From Treponema sp. UBA3862 (lineage in GTDB: Bacteria > Spirochaetota > Spirochaetia > Treponematales > Treponemataceae), in contig DGGY01000020.1 of the NCBI GenBank assembly GCA_002392405.1, forward strand, positions 1 to 44,268: DNA of 44,268 bases. Direction: 5' to 3'. The notes beneath the pieces are model-generated. The model did no database searches, was not told the DNA's origin, and was given only the letters and a program-made list of their open reading frames with translations. This document shows positions 19,290-27,577 of this stretch, piece by piece. The position numbers and the translations under genes are program-made. The first letter of the stretch is position 1, and each line of letters opens with the position of its first letter.

Positions 19290-20636
19290 ATGATTTTATC
19301 TGCAACACTTTCAAAACCGGTAAAAAACATTGAAGAACTGACCGGAAAAAACTATACACGCATAAAAATAAGAATTTCTCCGGCTTCAGCAAAGGAAAAC
19401 ATCTGGTTTCTGGAAATGTACACAAAAACACAGGTTTTTCACCAGAAGATGAATGAAAAGGAAGTTGAAGATTACATAAATAAAGCCGTTCCTGAGCTTT
19501 TTAAAAGCTGCGTTTCAAGGACAGAAGATAAAGAAATTACTCTTCTGGCAAATAAAAAGGGAAAAGTAACCAGGCTTGAAAAAACACTTAAATCCGCGTT
19601 ACCGGCCGCTGCGGAAACACCACAGCGAAGCGAGGAGTTGCAGCAAGGACGGGACGGCAGTTCACTGCCGGAACGCCATGAAATTTATTCTCCAATGGAT
19701 AATCTTTTTTCGCCGGCCTTGAACAGAAGAAAACAATACCTTATTCCAGAGGGAAAACCCGTTCCTTTTATGGTAAGGCTTGGAATAATGACGGCTGAAG
19801 GAAAAGTCATCGCCTCAAAATATCAGAAATTCCGCCAGATTAACCGCTTTCTGGAGATTATCGACGAAACCGCACGGCAGTTACTTTACAGGAGTGGAAA
19901 CGGTCCAGTAAGTATTGTAGATTTCGGCTCAGGAAAAAGTTACCTCACCTTTGCAGTTCATTATTACTTTACGGAAATCTGCAAAAGAAAAAACATGATT
20001 TTCGGACTCGATTTAAAAAAAGATGTAATCGATTACTGCTCTCGAATTGCTGAGGAACTTCATTTAGAAAACCTCACTTTTGCAACAGGAGATATTGCAG
20101 AATTTACAGAAGAAAAAGCACCCGATATTGTAATCACTCTTCATGCCTGCGACACAGCAACTGACTATGCATTAAATTACGCTGTAAGGCATCACGCCAC
20201 TGCGATTTTAAGCGTCCCCTGCTGTCAGCACGAAATTAACAGCCAGTTAAAAAAGAAAGCAGAGGATATTGAAGACGGTAGTATTGCAGGTGAAAGTCCT
20301 TTTAATCCGCTTTTAAAATACGGACTCATAAAGGAAAGGTTTTCTGCCCTCGTAACAGATGCCGTAAGGGGAGAACTTCTCGAGAAAGCGGGCTACAGGG
20401 TGCAGATGCTTGAGTTTATTGATGACAGCGGAAGTCCTAAAAATTTAATGATAAGGGCCGTAAAGAAAAACATAAAAGGCTTTAACTGGAATGATCAGTT
20501 CCACGGAGTAACCGATGAGTGGGGAAAACCTGTTAAATCAGAAGATAATACGGGCAAAAAAAATGAGCCTGACCTTCCCCTCTTAAATGCTTTAGGGGTC
20601 AGTCAGACTCTTTATAACCTGCTTAACAGCGATTAG
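19290..20636 (+). CDS. SAM-dependent methyltransferase (Methyltransf_32-like) with in-frame palindromic insert
   Basis: This encodes 448 residues. The catalytic half has DFGSGKSYLTFAVHYYF (SAM-binding glycine motif), GLDLKKDVIDYC, HACDTATDYALNYA and SVPCCQHEI, the signature set of the Methyltransf_32 family related to eukaryotic RNA methyltransferase-like proteins. The substrate is unknown; RNA is a reasonable guess. The N-terminal ~100 residues are not recognised. Residues 103-129 (ALPAAAETPQRSEELQQGRD and following residues) are encoded by an 81-bp GC-rich palindrome that stands out from the AT-rich flanks and looks like an inserted element. The stop TAG overlaps the convergent stop of the substrate-binding protein gene, so there is no terminator between them. 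Confidence 0.85.
   Translation: MILSATLSKPVKNIEELTGKNYTRIKIRISPASAKENIWFLEMYTKTQVFHQKMNEKEVEDYINKAVPELFKSCVSRTEDKEITLLANKKGKVTRLEKTLKSALPAAAETPQRSEELQQGRDGSSLPERHEIYSPMDNLFSPALNRRKQYLIPEGKPVPFMVRLGIMTAEGKVIASKYQKFRQINRFLEIIDETARQLLYRSGNGPVSIVDFGSGKSYLTFAVHYYFTEICKRKNMIFGLDLKKDVIDYCSRIAEELHLENLTFATGDIAEFTEEKAPDIVITLHACDTATDYALNYAVRHHATAILSVPCCQHEINSQLKKKAEDIEDGSIAGESPFNPLLKYGLIKERFSALVTDAVRGELLEKAGYRVQMLEFIDDSGSPKNLMIRAVKKNIKGFNWNDQFHGVTDEWGKPVKSEDNTGKKNEPDLPLLNALGVSQTLYNLLNSD
19596..19676. repeat. 81-bp palindromic element inserted in frame in a coding region
   Basis: It is bounded by inverted ends GCGTTaCCGG (19596-19605) and CCGGAACGC (19668-19676) and is exactly 27 codons long. It contains a CGGCAGT-TC-ACTGCCG hairpin and the core CAGCGAAGCGAGG, which resembles the core of the intergenic palindromes elsewhere in this window. 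GC content is visibly higher than in the flanking AT-rich codons. No stop is created in the methyltransferase frame. Confidence 0.65.
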
Positions 20637-21634
20637 TCTTTTTTAGTAAGTGCGCCGTTTTCAAAAATCATGTTAGCGGCGTCGAGGTATTTTGCAGGGA
20701 TTTCGATTCCGCAGTTTTTAGCAGCGTCAAGGTCAATGAGAAGGTCTGAATCTTCAGGTTCTGTCATGAAGCGTACAGGAATTTCTGAAGGAGCTTTTCC
20801 ATTTAATACCTGGAGTACGATTTCACCTGTTGCCCTGCCTGCCTTGTAGTAGTTAAAGCCTGAAGCAATGAGACAGCCGCCTGACATTGCGCCTGTTACA
20901 TCACCTGAGAAAATCGGTTTTTTAGCTTTTTCAAATACCTGGATAAGGCTTGCAAGTGCACTGAAAACTGTGTTGTCTGTTGTAAGGTAGATTCCGTCAA
21001 CTCTGTCTACGATTGTTTCTGCAGCCTGTTTTACTTCGCTTGAGTTTGTGATTGCCTGAGTTACAACCTTGATTCCGAGTTTTGCGCAGGCATCTTTTAC
21101 CAGTTCAAGTGAAGATACTGAGTTTGCTTCGTTTGATGTGTAGATATAGCCGAGGGTATTGATTCCGGCAATTTCTTTAAAGAGTGCGATGTGCTGGTCT
21201 GTAGGAATTGCGTCACTCATACCTGTAACGTTTCCTTCTCCGTGTTCAAGAGTTGTTACAAGTTTAGCACCGAGCGGGTCAGTTACTGTTCCGAAAATAA
21301 CAGGAATATCTTTGATTGTGTTTGCAAGGGCAAGGGCTACAGGAGTTGCAATTCCAACTGCAGCATCAACGCCATCGTCCTTATATTTTAAGGCAATCTG
21401 AGAAGCGATGTTTACGTCGCCGTTTGCATTCTGTAAATCATACTCTGCATCAACACCATTTTCTGTAAGATAGTCGATTACCCCCTGTTCAACTGAGTCA
21501 AGGGCTGCATGCTGAACGATTTTTGCAATACCGATTTTTACTTTTTTGTCTGTTCCCTTCTTTTTTGAGCATGAAGCAAATCCAAAAATTAAAGCAGCAG
21601 CGCTAAAAGCAAAAACAACTTTTGATAATTTCAT
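20633..21634 (-). CDS. ABC transporter substrate-binding lipoprotein (TrpX/COG2984 type)
   Basis: This encodes 333 residues. The N-terminus MKLSKVVFAFSAAALIFGFASC has a signal peptide and lipobox FASC, so it is a lipoprotein. The body matches the ABC_sub_bind family: VKIGIAKIVQHAALDSVEQG, DAAVGIATPVALALA, PVIFGTVTDPLGAKLV, GNVTGMSD, GYIYTSNEANS and IFSGDVTGAMSGG. This family captures tryptophan or related ligands in some Firmicutes; the ligand here is unknown. A strong AGGAGG precedes the ATG. It follows the ATPase and permease genes but has its own promoter and a leader hairpin, consistent with higher expression of the binding protein. Confidence 0.92.
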   Translation of the reverse strand: MKLSKVVFAFSAAALIFGFASCSKKKGTDKKVKIGIAKIVQHAALDSVEQGVIDYLTENGVDAEYDLQNANGDVNIASQIALKYKDDGVDAAVGIATPVALALANTIKDIPVIFGTVTDPLGAKLVTTLEHGEGNVTGMSDAIPTDQHIALFKEIAGINTLGYIYTSNEANSVSSLELVKDACAKLGIKVVTQAITNSSEVKQAAETIVDRVDGIYLTTDNTVFSALASLIQVFEKAKKPIFSGDVTGAMSGGCLIASGFNYYKAGRATGEIVLQVLNGKAPSEIPVRFMTEPEDSDLLIDLDAAKNCGIEIPAKYLDAANMIFENGALTKKD

Positions 21635-21696
21635 AATAACTTTCCTCCTGAAAACTAAAATGACATAACCCCCTCCCCCTGAGCAAAAATACAGGT

Positions 21697-21715
21697 CAGA
21701 CAGGATTTATGTCTG
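21697..21715 (-). other. Hairpin in the leader of the substrate-binding protein gene
   Basis: CAGACA (21697-21702) and TGTCTG (21710-21715) form a 6-bp stem with a 7-nt loop, between the promoter and the AGGAGG site. It could stabilise the mRNA. There is no T-run, so it is not a terminator. Confidence 0.35.
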
Positions 21716-21726
21716 CTTTCTCTTTG

Positions 21727-21755
21727 ATGTTACTATGAATAGAAACATATGTCAA
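21727..21755 (-). promoter_or_regulatory. Sigma70 promoter for the substrate-binding protein gene
   Basis: On the minus strand a perfect TTGACA (plus 21750-21755) and TAACAT (21727-21732) are 17 bp apart, inside the 128-bp gap after the ATPase stop. The leader would be about 85 nt. Confidence 0.65.
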
Positions 21756-21762
21756 CTCTTTT

Positions 21763-22563
21763 TTACTGAAGGATTAAATTATCGTTTGCGGCACGGATTT
21801 TACGGAACTGTTCAATCAGAGAATCCATTGTAAGTTTCTTTTTTTCTTCGCCTGCAACGTCAAGAATGATGTTTCCCTTGTGCATCATAATAAGACGGTT
21901 GCCGTAGTCCAGGGCATGCTGCATGTTATGTGTTACCATCATAGTTGTTAGTCCAAGCTCGCGGGTAAACTTAAGGGTGAGCTGCATTACAAGATCAGCA
22001 TTAGACGGGTCTAAGGCGGCCGTATGTTCATCAAGCAGAAGAAGGTCAGGCTTACTCATAACTGCCATCAGAAGGGTAAGAGCCTGTCTCTGGCCGCCTG
22101 AAAACTGTTCAACATTATCGTTGAGGCGGTTTTCAAGTCCCATGTTAAGTTCTTTAAGTCGTGTTTTAAAAGTTTCCCTGAGTTTATTGTTGAGGGAAAT
22201 ACGCAGGCCTTTGTTTCCCTTTTTGCTGCAGATTACCATGTTGTCTTCAAGTTTCATTTTTCCGGCAGTTCCAAGCAAAGGGTTCTGAAAAATTCTTCCG
22301 ATAAAGCGGGCTCTTTTATACTCGCTTTCGCCGGTTATATCCCTGACATTTCCGTTTTCTTCCCTGTCAAAAAGAATTTTTCCGGCGGTCGGTTTTAGGG
22401 TTCCGGCAATTACATTGTAAAGGGTTGATTTACCTGCCCCGTTCGAGCCGATGACTGTCACAAAATCGCCGCGGTTTATCTTTAAGTTAATTCCTGACAG
22501 GGCTGTATTTTCATCAGGTGTATGAGCATTAAAAGTTATTCCAATATTCTGTAATTCAAGCAT
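21763..22563 (-). CDS. ABC transporter ATP-binding protein (COG1101 type)
   Basis: This encodes 266 residues with a complete set of ABC motifs: Walker A GSNGAGKST (39-47), Q-loop FQNP, signature FSGGQRQ, Walker B LLLLDEHTAALDP, and H-loop MVTHN. The ALDP after Walker B and the short length fit the ATPase partner of ABC_sub_bind/TrpX-type importers. It energises the permease encoded immediately upstream. GGAGG lies before the ATG. The 68-bp gap to the permease contains a 9-bp inverted repeat. Confidence 0.95.
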   Translation of the reverse strand: MLELQNIGITFNAHTPDENTALSGINLKINRGDFVTVIGSNGAGKSTLYNVIAGTLKPTAGKILFDREENGNVRDITGESEYKRARFIGRIFQNPLLGTAGKMKLEDNMVICSKKGNKGLRISLNNKLRETFKTRLKELNMGLENRLNDNVEQFSGGQRQALTLLMAVMSKPDLLLLDEHTAALDPSNADLVMQLTLKFTRELGLTTMMVTHNMQHALDYGNRLIMMHKGNIILDVAGEEKKKLTMDSLIEQFRKIRAANDNLILQ

Positions 22564-22591
22564 TCTGTCCTCCAGTAAAATGTTCGCTTAA

Positions 22592-22636
22592 GCTGATGTG
22601 CATTAATACACACGCCCGCAGTTTTGTCACATCAGC
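22592..22636 (-). promoter_or_regulatory. Inverted repeat between permease and ATPase genes
   Basis: GCTGATGTG (22592-22600) and CACATCAGC (22628-22636) form a perfect 9-bp stem around a 27-nt loop. The stem includes the permease stop codon. TGTG/CACA pairing inside the loop would compete with the outer stem. No T-run follows, so an mRNA processing or stability element is more likely than a terminator. Confidence 0.45.
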
Positions 22637-23540
22637 AGCCCGCAGCAGGGCGCTTAAGGTGCTCTTTCAGATATGCAGTGATATTCGTATTTGAAATAAT
22701 AAGACAGATGATGATTAAAATACCCGTAATGAGCTTTAAATCATTCGGCCCGAGTCCGACTGCATTTCCGTAACGGCGGGCAAAATACATCAGCGCGCGG
22801 TAAAGAATTGATCCCAGAATAACGCGGAAGGTCTGCCAGCCGATTTTATTTGACCTGATTAAAAATTCACCGAGCATCAGCGACGCAAGTCCTGAAACTA
22901 CAACACCCGTTCCGCTTCCTACATCTGCGAACCCCTGGTACATTGCAAAAAGTGCACCTGAAAGCGCTGCAAGACCGTCCCCAAAACAGATTCCTACGGT
23001 TCTTACAAAGCGGGGATCTACTCCCTGACTTATAACCATCTGAGGATTTGAGCCTAACGCTCCCATTGTAAGTCCGAAGTCAGTTGTGAAAAAGGTATTC
23101 AAAAGGAAAGTCAGAACTCCTACAAAAATCACCATAAAAATAACGATTGACCAATCGCCGAAAGCAGGAAATGCTGCAGAAAGCGTCTTGAAAATTGTAT
23201 TTTCACGGAGCAGCGAAACATTCGCGTGATTTGACATTATTCTGAGATTAACTGAGTAAAGCATTGTCATTACAAGAATACCGGCCAGAAGGTCAGGAAT
23301 CCTTAACTTTGTGTAAACAAGAGTTGTTATCATGCCGGCAAGAATTCCGCCTGCAAATGCAAGGATAAGAGCTGTCTGAGGTGTAATGTGATGCGTAAGG
23401 CAGGCGGCTAGAATACACGCCCCCATCGGGAACGAGCCGTCTACTGTCATGTCACAGAAGTTTAAGACGCGGAAAGTCATGAACACGCCTAAAACCATAA
23501 TTCCGTAAATTAATCCTTCAATTAAAATTCCTGATACCAT
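22632..23540 (-). CDS. ABC transporter permease (COG4120, BPD_transp_2 family)
   Basis: This encodes 302 residues, almost entirely hydrophobic with about 8-9 predicted membrane segments. Family-typical stretches are GLIYGIMVLGVFMTFRVLNF, DMTVDGSFPMGACILAA and LGSNPQMVISQGVD, the last being the cytoplasmic coupling loop. It forms the channel of the importer with the ATPase and the lipoprotein downstream. AGGAAAAG serves as ribosome site. It starts 21 bp after the stop of the XPB-partner gene, so it is probably co-transcribed with the DNA-repair pair, an association without obvious functional reason. Confidence 0.93.
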   Translation of the reverse strand: MVSGILIEGLIYGIMVLGVFMTFRVLNFCDMTVDGSFPMGACILAACLTHHITPQTALILAFAGGILAGMITTLVYTKLRIPDLLAGILVMTMLYSVNLRIMSNHANVSLLRENTIFKTLSAAFPAFGDWSIVIFMVIFVGVLTFLLNTFFTTDFGLTMGALGSNPQMVISQGVDPRFVRTVGICFGDGLAALSGALFAMYQGFADVGSGTGVVVSGLASLMLGEFLIRSNKIGWQTFRVILGSILYRALMYFARRYGNAVGLGPNDLKLITGILIIICLIISNTNITAYLKEHLKRPAAGC

Positions 23541-23561
23541 TTTTCTTTTCCTGTATTTTTA

Positions 23562-25766
23562 TTATCTGAAAACAGAGCCTCTTATTCTTTTTACATTCCG
23601 GGCCCGTCCAAGCGAGAAAGTTCTCTCTTCATGCTCAGGTTCTACCGACATGTGAACAACACTGTCGAGCTGGTTTTTCTCTACTCCTAAAGGTGTTCCG
23701 ACAATTACGGCGATTCCGCCAGGAGCATTTTTATCATCAAACTCAAGTTCGAGCATCATGTTCTGGGTAATTGCACTTTCTGCTACATGAACTTTTCCCT
23801 GATAGTCCATTCCGTTTGCCTCAATCTGCTCAAGTTTTATGCTGTCTGCATTAAGCTGGGCAGGAGTCAGAATGATTTTCCGGTTGATACGGATTAAAAG
23901 CCCTTCTTTCTGCTCAGGTGTAACCGCCATTTTTTCAAGCAGACCGCGGAGCATGTCAAAATGAGCCTTTCTTTCTTCATCAGTAGTCAAAGTTGTGCTT
24001 TCCTCATTTTCGTACGGCTGGGCATCTTCAGTAAATGCATTTCCCCTGAGCTGCATTGTACCTCCGCCTAAAAGGGCACTGCCGGCACTTGTATTGACTT
24101 CAAACACAGGGAAAAGCGGACCCGTAATCTTTTTATGAGCTTCCTGTACACTTCCGATAAAATCAAGTCCGCTCTGTTTTATCAGTGCGTCAGCTTCTTC
24201 ATCTCCTGTAAGGTCAAGCAGAAAAACTCCGGTCGCAATTGTCTGATAAATATGCGGAAGAATTACAGGATTATTTTCTATAAGGACAGAGCTCTTTTCA
24301 TCAACCTTAAGAACATATCCCTTAAAAAGACTTGCCGAAGAATAAGAATTACTCCAGTCCTCTACGCTGACCTTTAAATTTTCAGGCACACCCCAGGCAC
24401 AGAATTTTTCTAAAAGTGCGTAAATATCTGAAGTCTTTAAATGAGAATCAAAAGCCCTCATTACAGATTTGCGCGAGATTTCAAAAACTGCAGCCGTATC
24501 AAACTGCTTAAGGTCTAAAAAGAGCATGAGCGGAAGCAGTTCTTTAAGTTTAAGCCCCGGAAAAACCGTAACGTTGAATCCCGCATCAATATTGAGAACT
24601 TTAAGATTCTCTTCTGTTACTGCGGTCTTAGAAGCAGAGGCACTTCCCTTTACATAGACAGTTTCGCCGTTTTCATCTTTTCCATAATCCTGTAAAAGGC
24701 CAAAGTCCACGGCACAGGTTAAAAGTCTGTCAATTACAGAGCAGGGATTGTCATAGGAAGAAGTTTCATTTATGCACGAATCAGCCTCACTTTCTTCCTC
24801 AGCTGCCTTTGCAAGAATTGAAGAAAAGCGCCCGCCTGAAAGCGTTTCATTTGCATCAATGCCGGACGAAATTTTATCGTAAATTAAAAAAGCAGTCCTT
24901 AAAACGCAGCGCTTTGAAAAACCTGTCGCAGGAAGAGCATCTGCGGTTTCAAGGAGAAGTTTTGCCTGGTTTACAAGGGAGCTTCTGCTGAATCGTCCCT
25001 TAGAAGAAACACACAGATAGGCATACTGAAGTCTTTCATCAAGTTCAGCAAATGCTTCCATGCGGTCACGGTCAATTTCAAAGCCAGAAGGACCTTCTTT
25101 TACAAGTGAAAGATTGATAAAAGCGTGAATCAGGCTGTCAAAAAAGGACTCTGTTCCCTTTCCGAATATTTCAGTAAGTTTTTCTGAATCTCTTTTTTTT
25201 ATTGAACCGTCAGTCTTACAGAGGGAAGGATTTGAATAAATATAATTTACAAATGCGGCGATTTTTTCAGGAGAGAGTGACAGAGGAATCTTATCTGACC
25301 TTGACTCTAAAACAGGAAGCGGAAGCAGGACCTTTTTACTTAAAAGAGGCAGCACGACATCTTCAAGGGCCGGATTTAAAGAAATGATGGTTTTACGGGT
25401 ATTTTTATCGCCATGGCGGTATATTAAAAGCCTCTCTTCCAGATTTAAAAGGCGCTCATAGAGTTTAGCAAAATTAATCGAAAGCGAGAAAAAATCAGAC
25501 AGTTTTTGTGTTGTTGCATCTTTTATATAGTAAACTGCAGCCAGAATAAGAATATCGCTTTCCGAAAGAAGATTTACTATTGTCTTACGGTTTTCTTCCT
25601 TTCTTAAAAAAGCTCCTAACTGCTCAACGAGTTTCTGCTTATTGAACGGCGAATGAATTTCACCGAGATACATTCTGATAAGCTCAAAAAAATGATTATC
25701 AGGGAGAGTTACAAAACTTTCACGCCAGTCAATAATTCTCTGGACTTTTGGATCTACACTTATCAT
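23562..25766 (-). CDS. Large XPB-helicase partner protein (helicase-associated, Helicase_C_3-like)
   Basis: This encodes 734 residues with no signal peptide or membrane segment. It sits 19 bp after the XPB-type helicase gene and is surely in its operon. The N-terminal 100 residues look like winged-helix material (LRKEENRKTIVNLLSESDIL, then YIKDATTQKLSDFF). A middle part is rich in helices, and a C-terminal part (around VLKVDEKSSVLIENNPVILP) resembles the region found in bacterial proteins that accompany XPB and are named helicase-associated. I see no Walker A or nuclease motif. The family name is from memory of context and sequence character, so moderate certainty. GGGGGAAA precedes the ATG. 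Confidence 0.6.
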   Translation of the reverse strand: MISVDPKVQRIIDWRESFVTLPDNHFFELIRMYLGEIHSPFNKQKLVEQLGAFLRKEENRKTIVNLLSESDILILAAVYYIKDATTQKLSDFFSLSINFAKLYERLLNLEERLLIYRHGDKNTRKTIISLNPALEDVVLPLLSKKVLLPLPVLESRSDKIPLSLSPEKIAAFVNYIYSNPSLCKTDGSIKKRDSEKLTEIFGKGTESFFDSLIHAFINLSLVKEGPSGFEIDRDRMEAFAELDERLQYAYLCVSSKGRFSRSSLVNQAKLLLETADALPATGFSKRCVLRTAFLIYDKISSGIDANETLSGGRFSSILAKAAEEESEADSCINETSSYDNPCSVIDRLLTCAVDFGLLQDYGKDENGETVYVKGSASASKTAVTEENLKVLNIDAGFNVTVFPGLKLKELLPLMLFLDLKQFDTAAVFEISRKSVMRAFDSHLKTSDIYALLEKFCAWGVPENLKVSVEDWSNSYSSASLFKGYVLKVDEKSSVLIENNPVILPHIYQTIATGVFLLDLTGDEEADALIKQSGLDFIGSVQEAHKKITGPLFPVFEVNTSAGSALLGGGTMQLRGNAFTEDAQPYENEESTTLTTDEERKAHFDMLRGLLEKMAVTPEQKEGLLIRINRKIILTPAQLNADSIKLEQIEANGMDYQGKVHVAESAITQNMMLELEFDDKNAPGGIAVIVGTPLGVEKNQLDSVVHMSVEPEHEERTFSLGRARNVKRIRGSVFR

Positions 25767-25785
25767 TTCTGTTTCCCCCGGTCAT

Positions 25786-27540
25786 TTAATCTGAGCTTTC
25801 AGTCAGTTCAAGTTCAGTAGAAGATGAAACCCTTACAACGCGGTAAGAATAGCCCTGCTCTGCAAGAAATTTCTGACGGTTAGAACCAAAATCCTCTTCA
25901 ACCGTATTTCTTGTTATGAGGGTATAAAACCTGCTCTTACGCTCCTTAGGACGGAGAATTCTGCCAAGGCGCTGGGCTTCTTCCTGACGGCTTCCGAAAG
26001 TTCCGCTTACCTGAACTGCCATGCTTGCATCAGGAAGGTCAATCGCAAAATTTGCAACTTTTGAAACTACAAGAACCCGGATTTCGCCTGAACGGAATGA
26101 AGCATAGATTTTATCACGTTCTTCATTCGGAGTTTTTCCTGTAATAATCGGCGCACCCAGAAGTTTTGATATTTCTTCAAGCTGATCAAGATACTGCCCG
26201 ATTACAAGAATTTTATCCTGAGGATTAAGCTTTACAAGGTTTTCAACAATTTTGAGTTTTTCAGGATTTTCACTTGCAATGCGGTGTTTTTTTCTTGGTT
26301 CTGCGACAGCATATTCAAGTTCTTTATCTTTAGTAAGGTCAAGCCGGAGTTCAACACATTCTGCAGAAGCAATCCAGCCGGAAGATTCAAGTTCTTTCCA
26401 CGGAACATCATAACGCTTCGGTCCTACAAGGCTGAAAACATTGCCCTCGCAGCCGTCTTCACGGACTAAAGTTGCCGTCAGTCCAACCCGTCTTATCGCC
26501 TGAATTTCTGCAGTTACACGGAAAACAGGAGCCGGCAGCATGTGAACTTCATCATAAATAATGAGTCCCCAGTTTCTTTTTCTGAAAAGTGAAAAATGAG
26601 GATAAGGGCCGTCTTTTTCAGGACGCCAGGTTAAAATCTGATAAGTTGCAACTGTTACAGGTTTTATCGTTTTGTTTTCGCCTGTGTATTCTGCAATCTG
26701 GTCTTCAGTCAGGTCAGTCTTATCTAAAAGCTCATCAATCCATTGATGAACTGCAGAAATATTTGTAGTAATGATAAGGGTACTGGTTTTTAAAAGATCC
26801 ATTACGCACATGCCGACGATTGTTTTACCGGCACCGCAGGGAAGAACAATTGTACCAAACCCTGTTCCAGGCCCTTTGTCTCCTACAAGAGAAGCAGCAG
26901 CTTCCTTCTGATAATGCCTTACATTAAAAGGAAGTCCTTTTTTTGTTGTGGTGCGGAGATTAACTTCAAGACTTTCTCCTTCACCAAGCGGAACATCATC
27001 CTTTACAGGCCAGCCGAGTTTTAACAAATCCTGTTTTAAAGTGCCCCTGTCAGTAAGACGGAGCATAAAACAGTTCTGTTTTTCTTTTTCTGACACAAAA
27101 ACCTGTTTTGCATCCTGTGAGGCAGGACTCTGGTAAGTGCAGGTCACAAGAAGTTTTCTGCCTGCAGAACAGGCTTCAATTTCTCTATAAACAACAGGAT
27201 TTTCAGTAACCAGATAAAGATGGTCTTCATCACCTGAAGGCACAAGACGAAGTTTTCCAAAGCGCCCCGCAGTTTCTTCAATCCAGATTTCCACAGCCTG
27301 AGGCACATCATAGCGGGCAAATTCCCTTAAAACACCGACAGCCTGTTCAGGAGTAAAGCCTGCACCCGAAGCATTCCACAAAGAAAGGGCGGTGAGTCTG
27401 TAGGTGTGAAGATGTTCAGGAGAACGCTCAAGTTCCGCAAACGGAATGAGGGCATTACGGCACTCTTCGGCGCGCGGTGCGTGTACATCAAGAAGCAGGG
27501 TGCGGTCACTCTGAACAATTAAGGGATTATCAAATTGCAT
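25786..27540 (-). CDS. XPB/Rad25-type DNA repair helicase
   Basis: This encodes 584 residues. Residues 1-200 form the N-terminal domain of bacterial XPB proteins. The superfamily 2 motor has motif I LPCGAGKT (233-240), motif II DEVH (330-333), motif III TAT (355-357) followed directly by the XPB-specific RED motif (R360-E-D), and motif VI QEEAQRLGRILRPK. It unwinds or translocates on DNA in repair, as the homologue of the TFIIH subunit. The ATG has no Shine-Dalgarno; a promoter lies across the end of mgtC with the -10 box 8 nt before the ATG. A DNA-repair role is inferred from the family. Confidence 0.93.
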   Translation of the reverse strand: MQFDNPLIVQSDRTLLLDVHAPRAEECRNALIPFAELERSPEHLHTYRLTALSLWNASGAGFTPEQAVGVLREFARYDVPQAVEIWIEETAGRFGKLRLVPSGDEDHLYLVTENPVVYREIEACSAGRKLLVTCTYQSPASQDAKQVFVSEKEKQNCFMLRLTDRGTLKQDLLKLGWPVKDDVPLGEGESLEVNLRTTTKKGLPFNVRHYQKEAAASLVGDKGPGTGFGTIVLPCGAGKTIVGMCVMDLLKTSTLIITTNISAVHQWIDELLDKTDLTEDQIAEYTGENKTIKPVTVATYQILTWRPEKDGPYPHFSLFRKRNWGLIIYDEVHMLPAPVFRVTAEIQAIRRVGLTATLVREDGCEGNVFSLVGPKRYDVPWKELESSGWIASAECVELRLDLTKDKELEYAVAEPRKKHRIASENPEKLKIVENLVKLNPQDKILVIGQYLDQLEEISKLLGAPIITGKTPNEERDKIYASFRSGEIRVLVVSKVANFAIDLPDASMAVQVSGTFGSRQEEAQRLGRILRPKERKSRFYTLITRNTVEEDFGSNRQKFLAEQGYSYRVVRVSSSTELELTESSD

Positions 27541-27548
27541 AACAGATT

Positions 27549-27577
27549 ATTTTACGCAATTAGATGGCTTTATTCAA
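27549..27577 (-). promoter_or_regulatory. Promoter of the XPB-type helicase operon, inside the mgtC 3' end
   Basis: On the minus strand TTGAAT (plus 27572-27577, in the last mgtC codons) and TAAAAT (27549-27554) are 17 bp apart. Eight nt separate the -10 box from the ATG at 27540, predicting a leaderless transcript. Confidence 0.6.
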
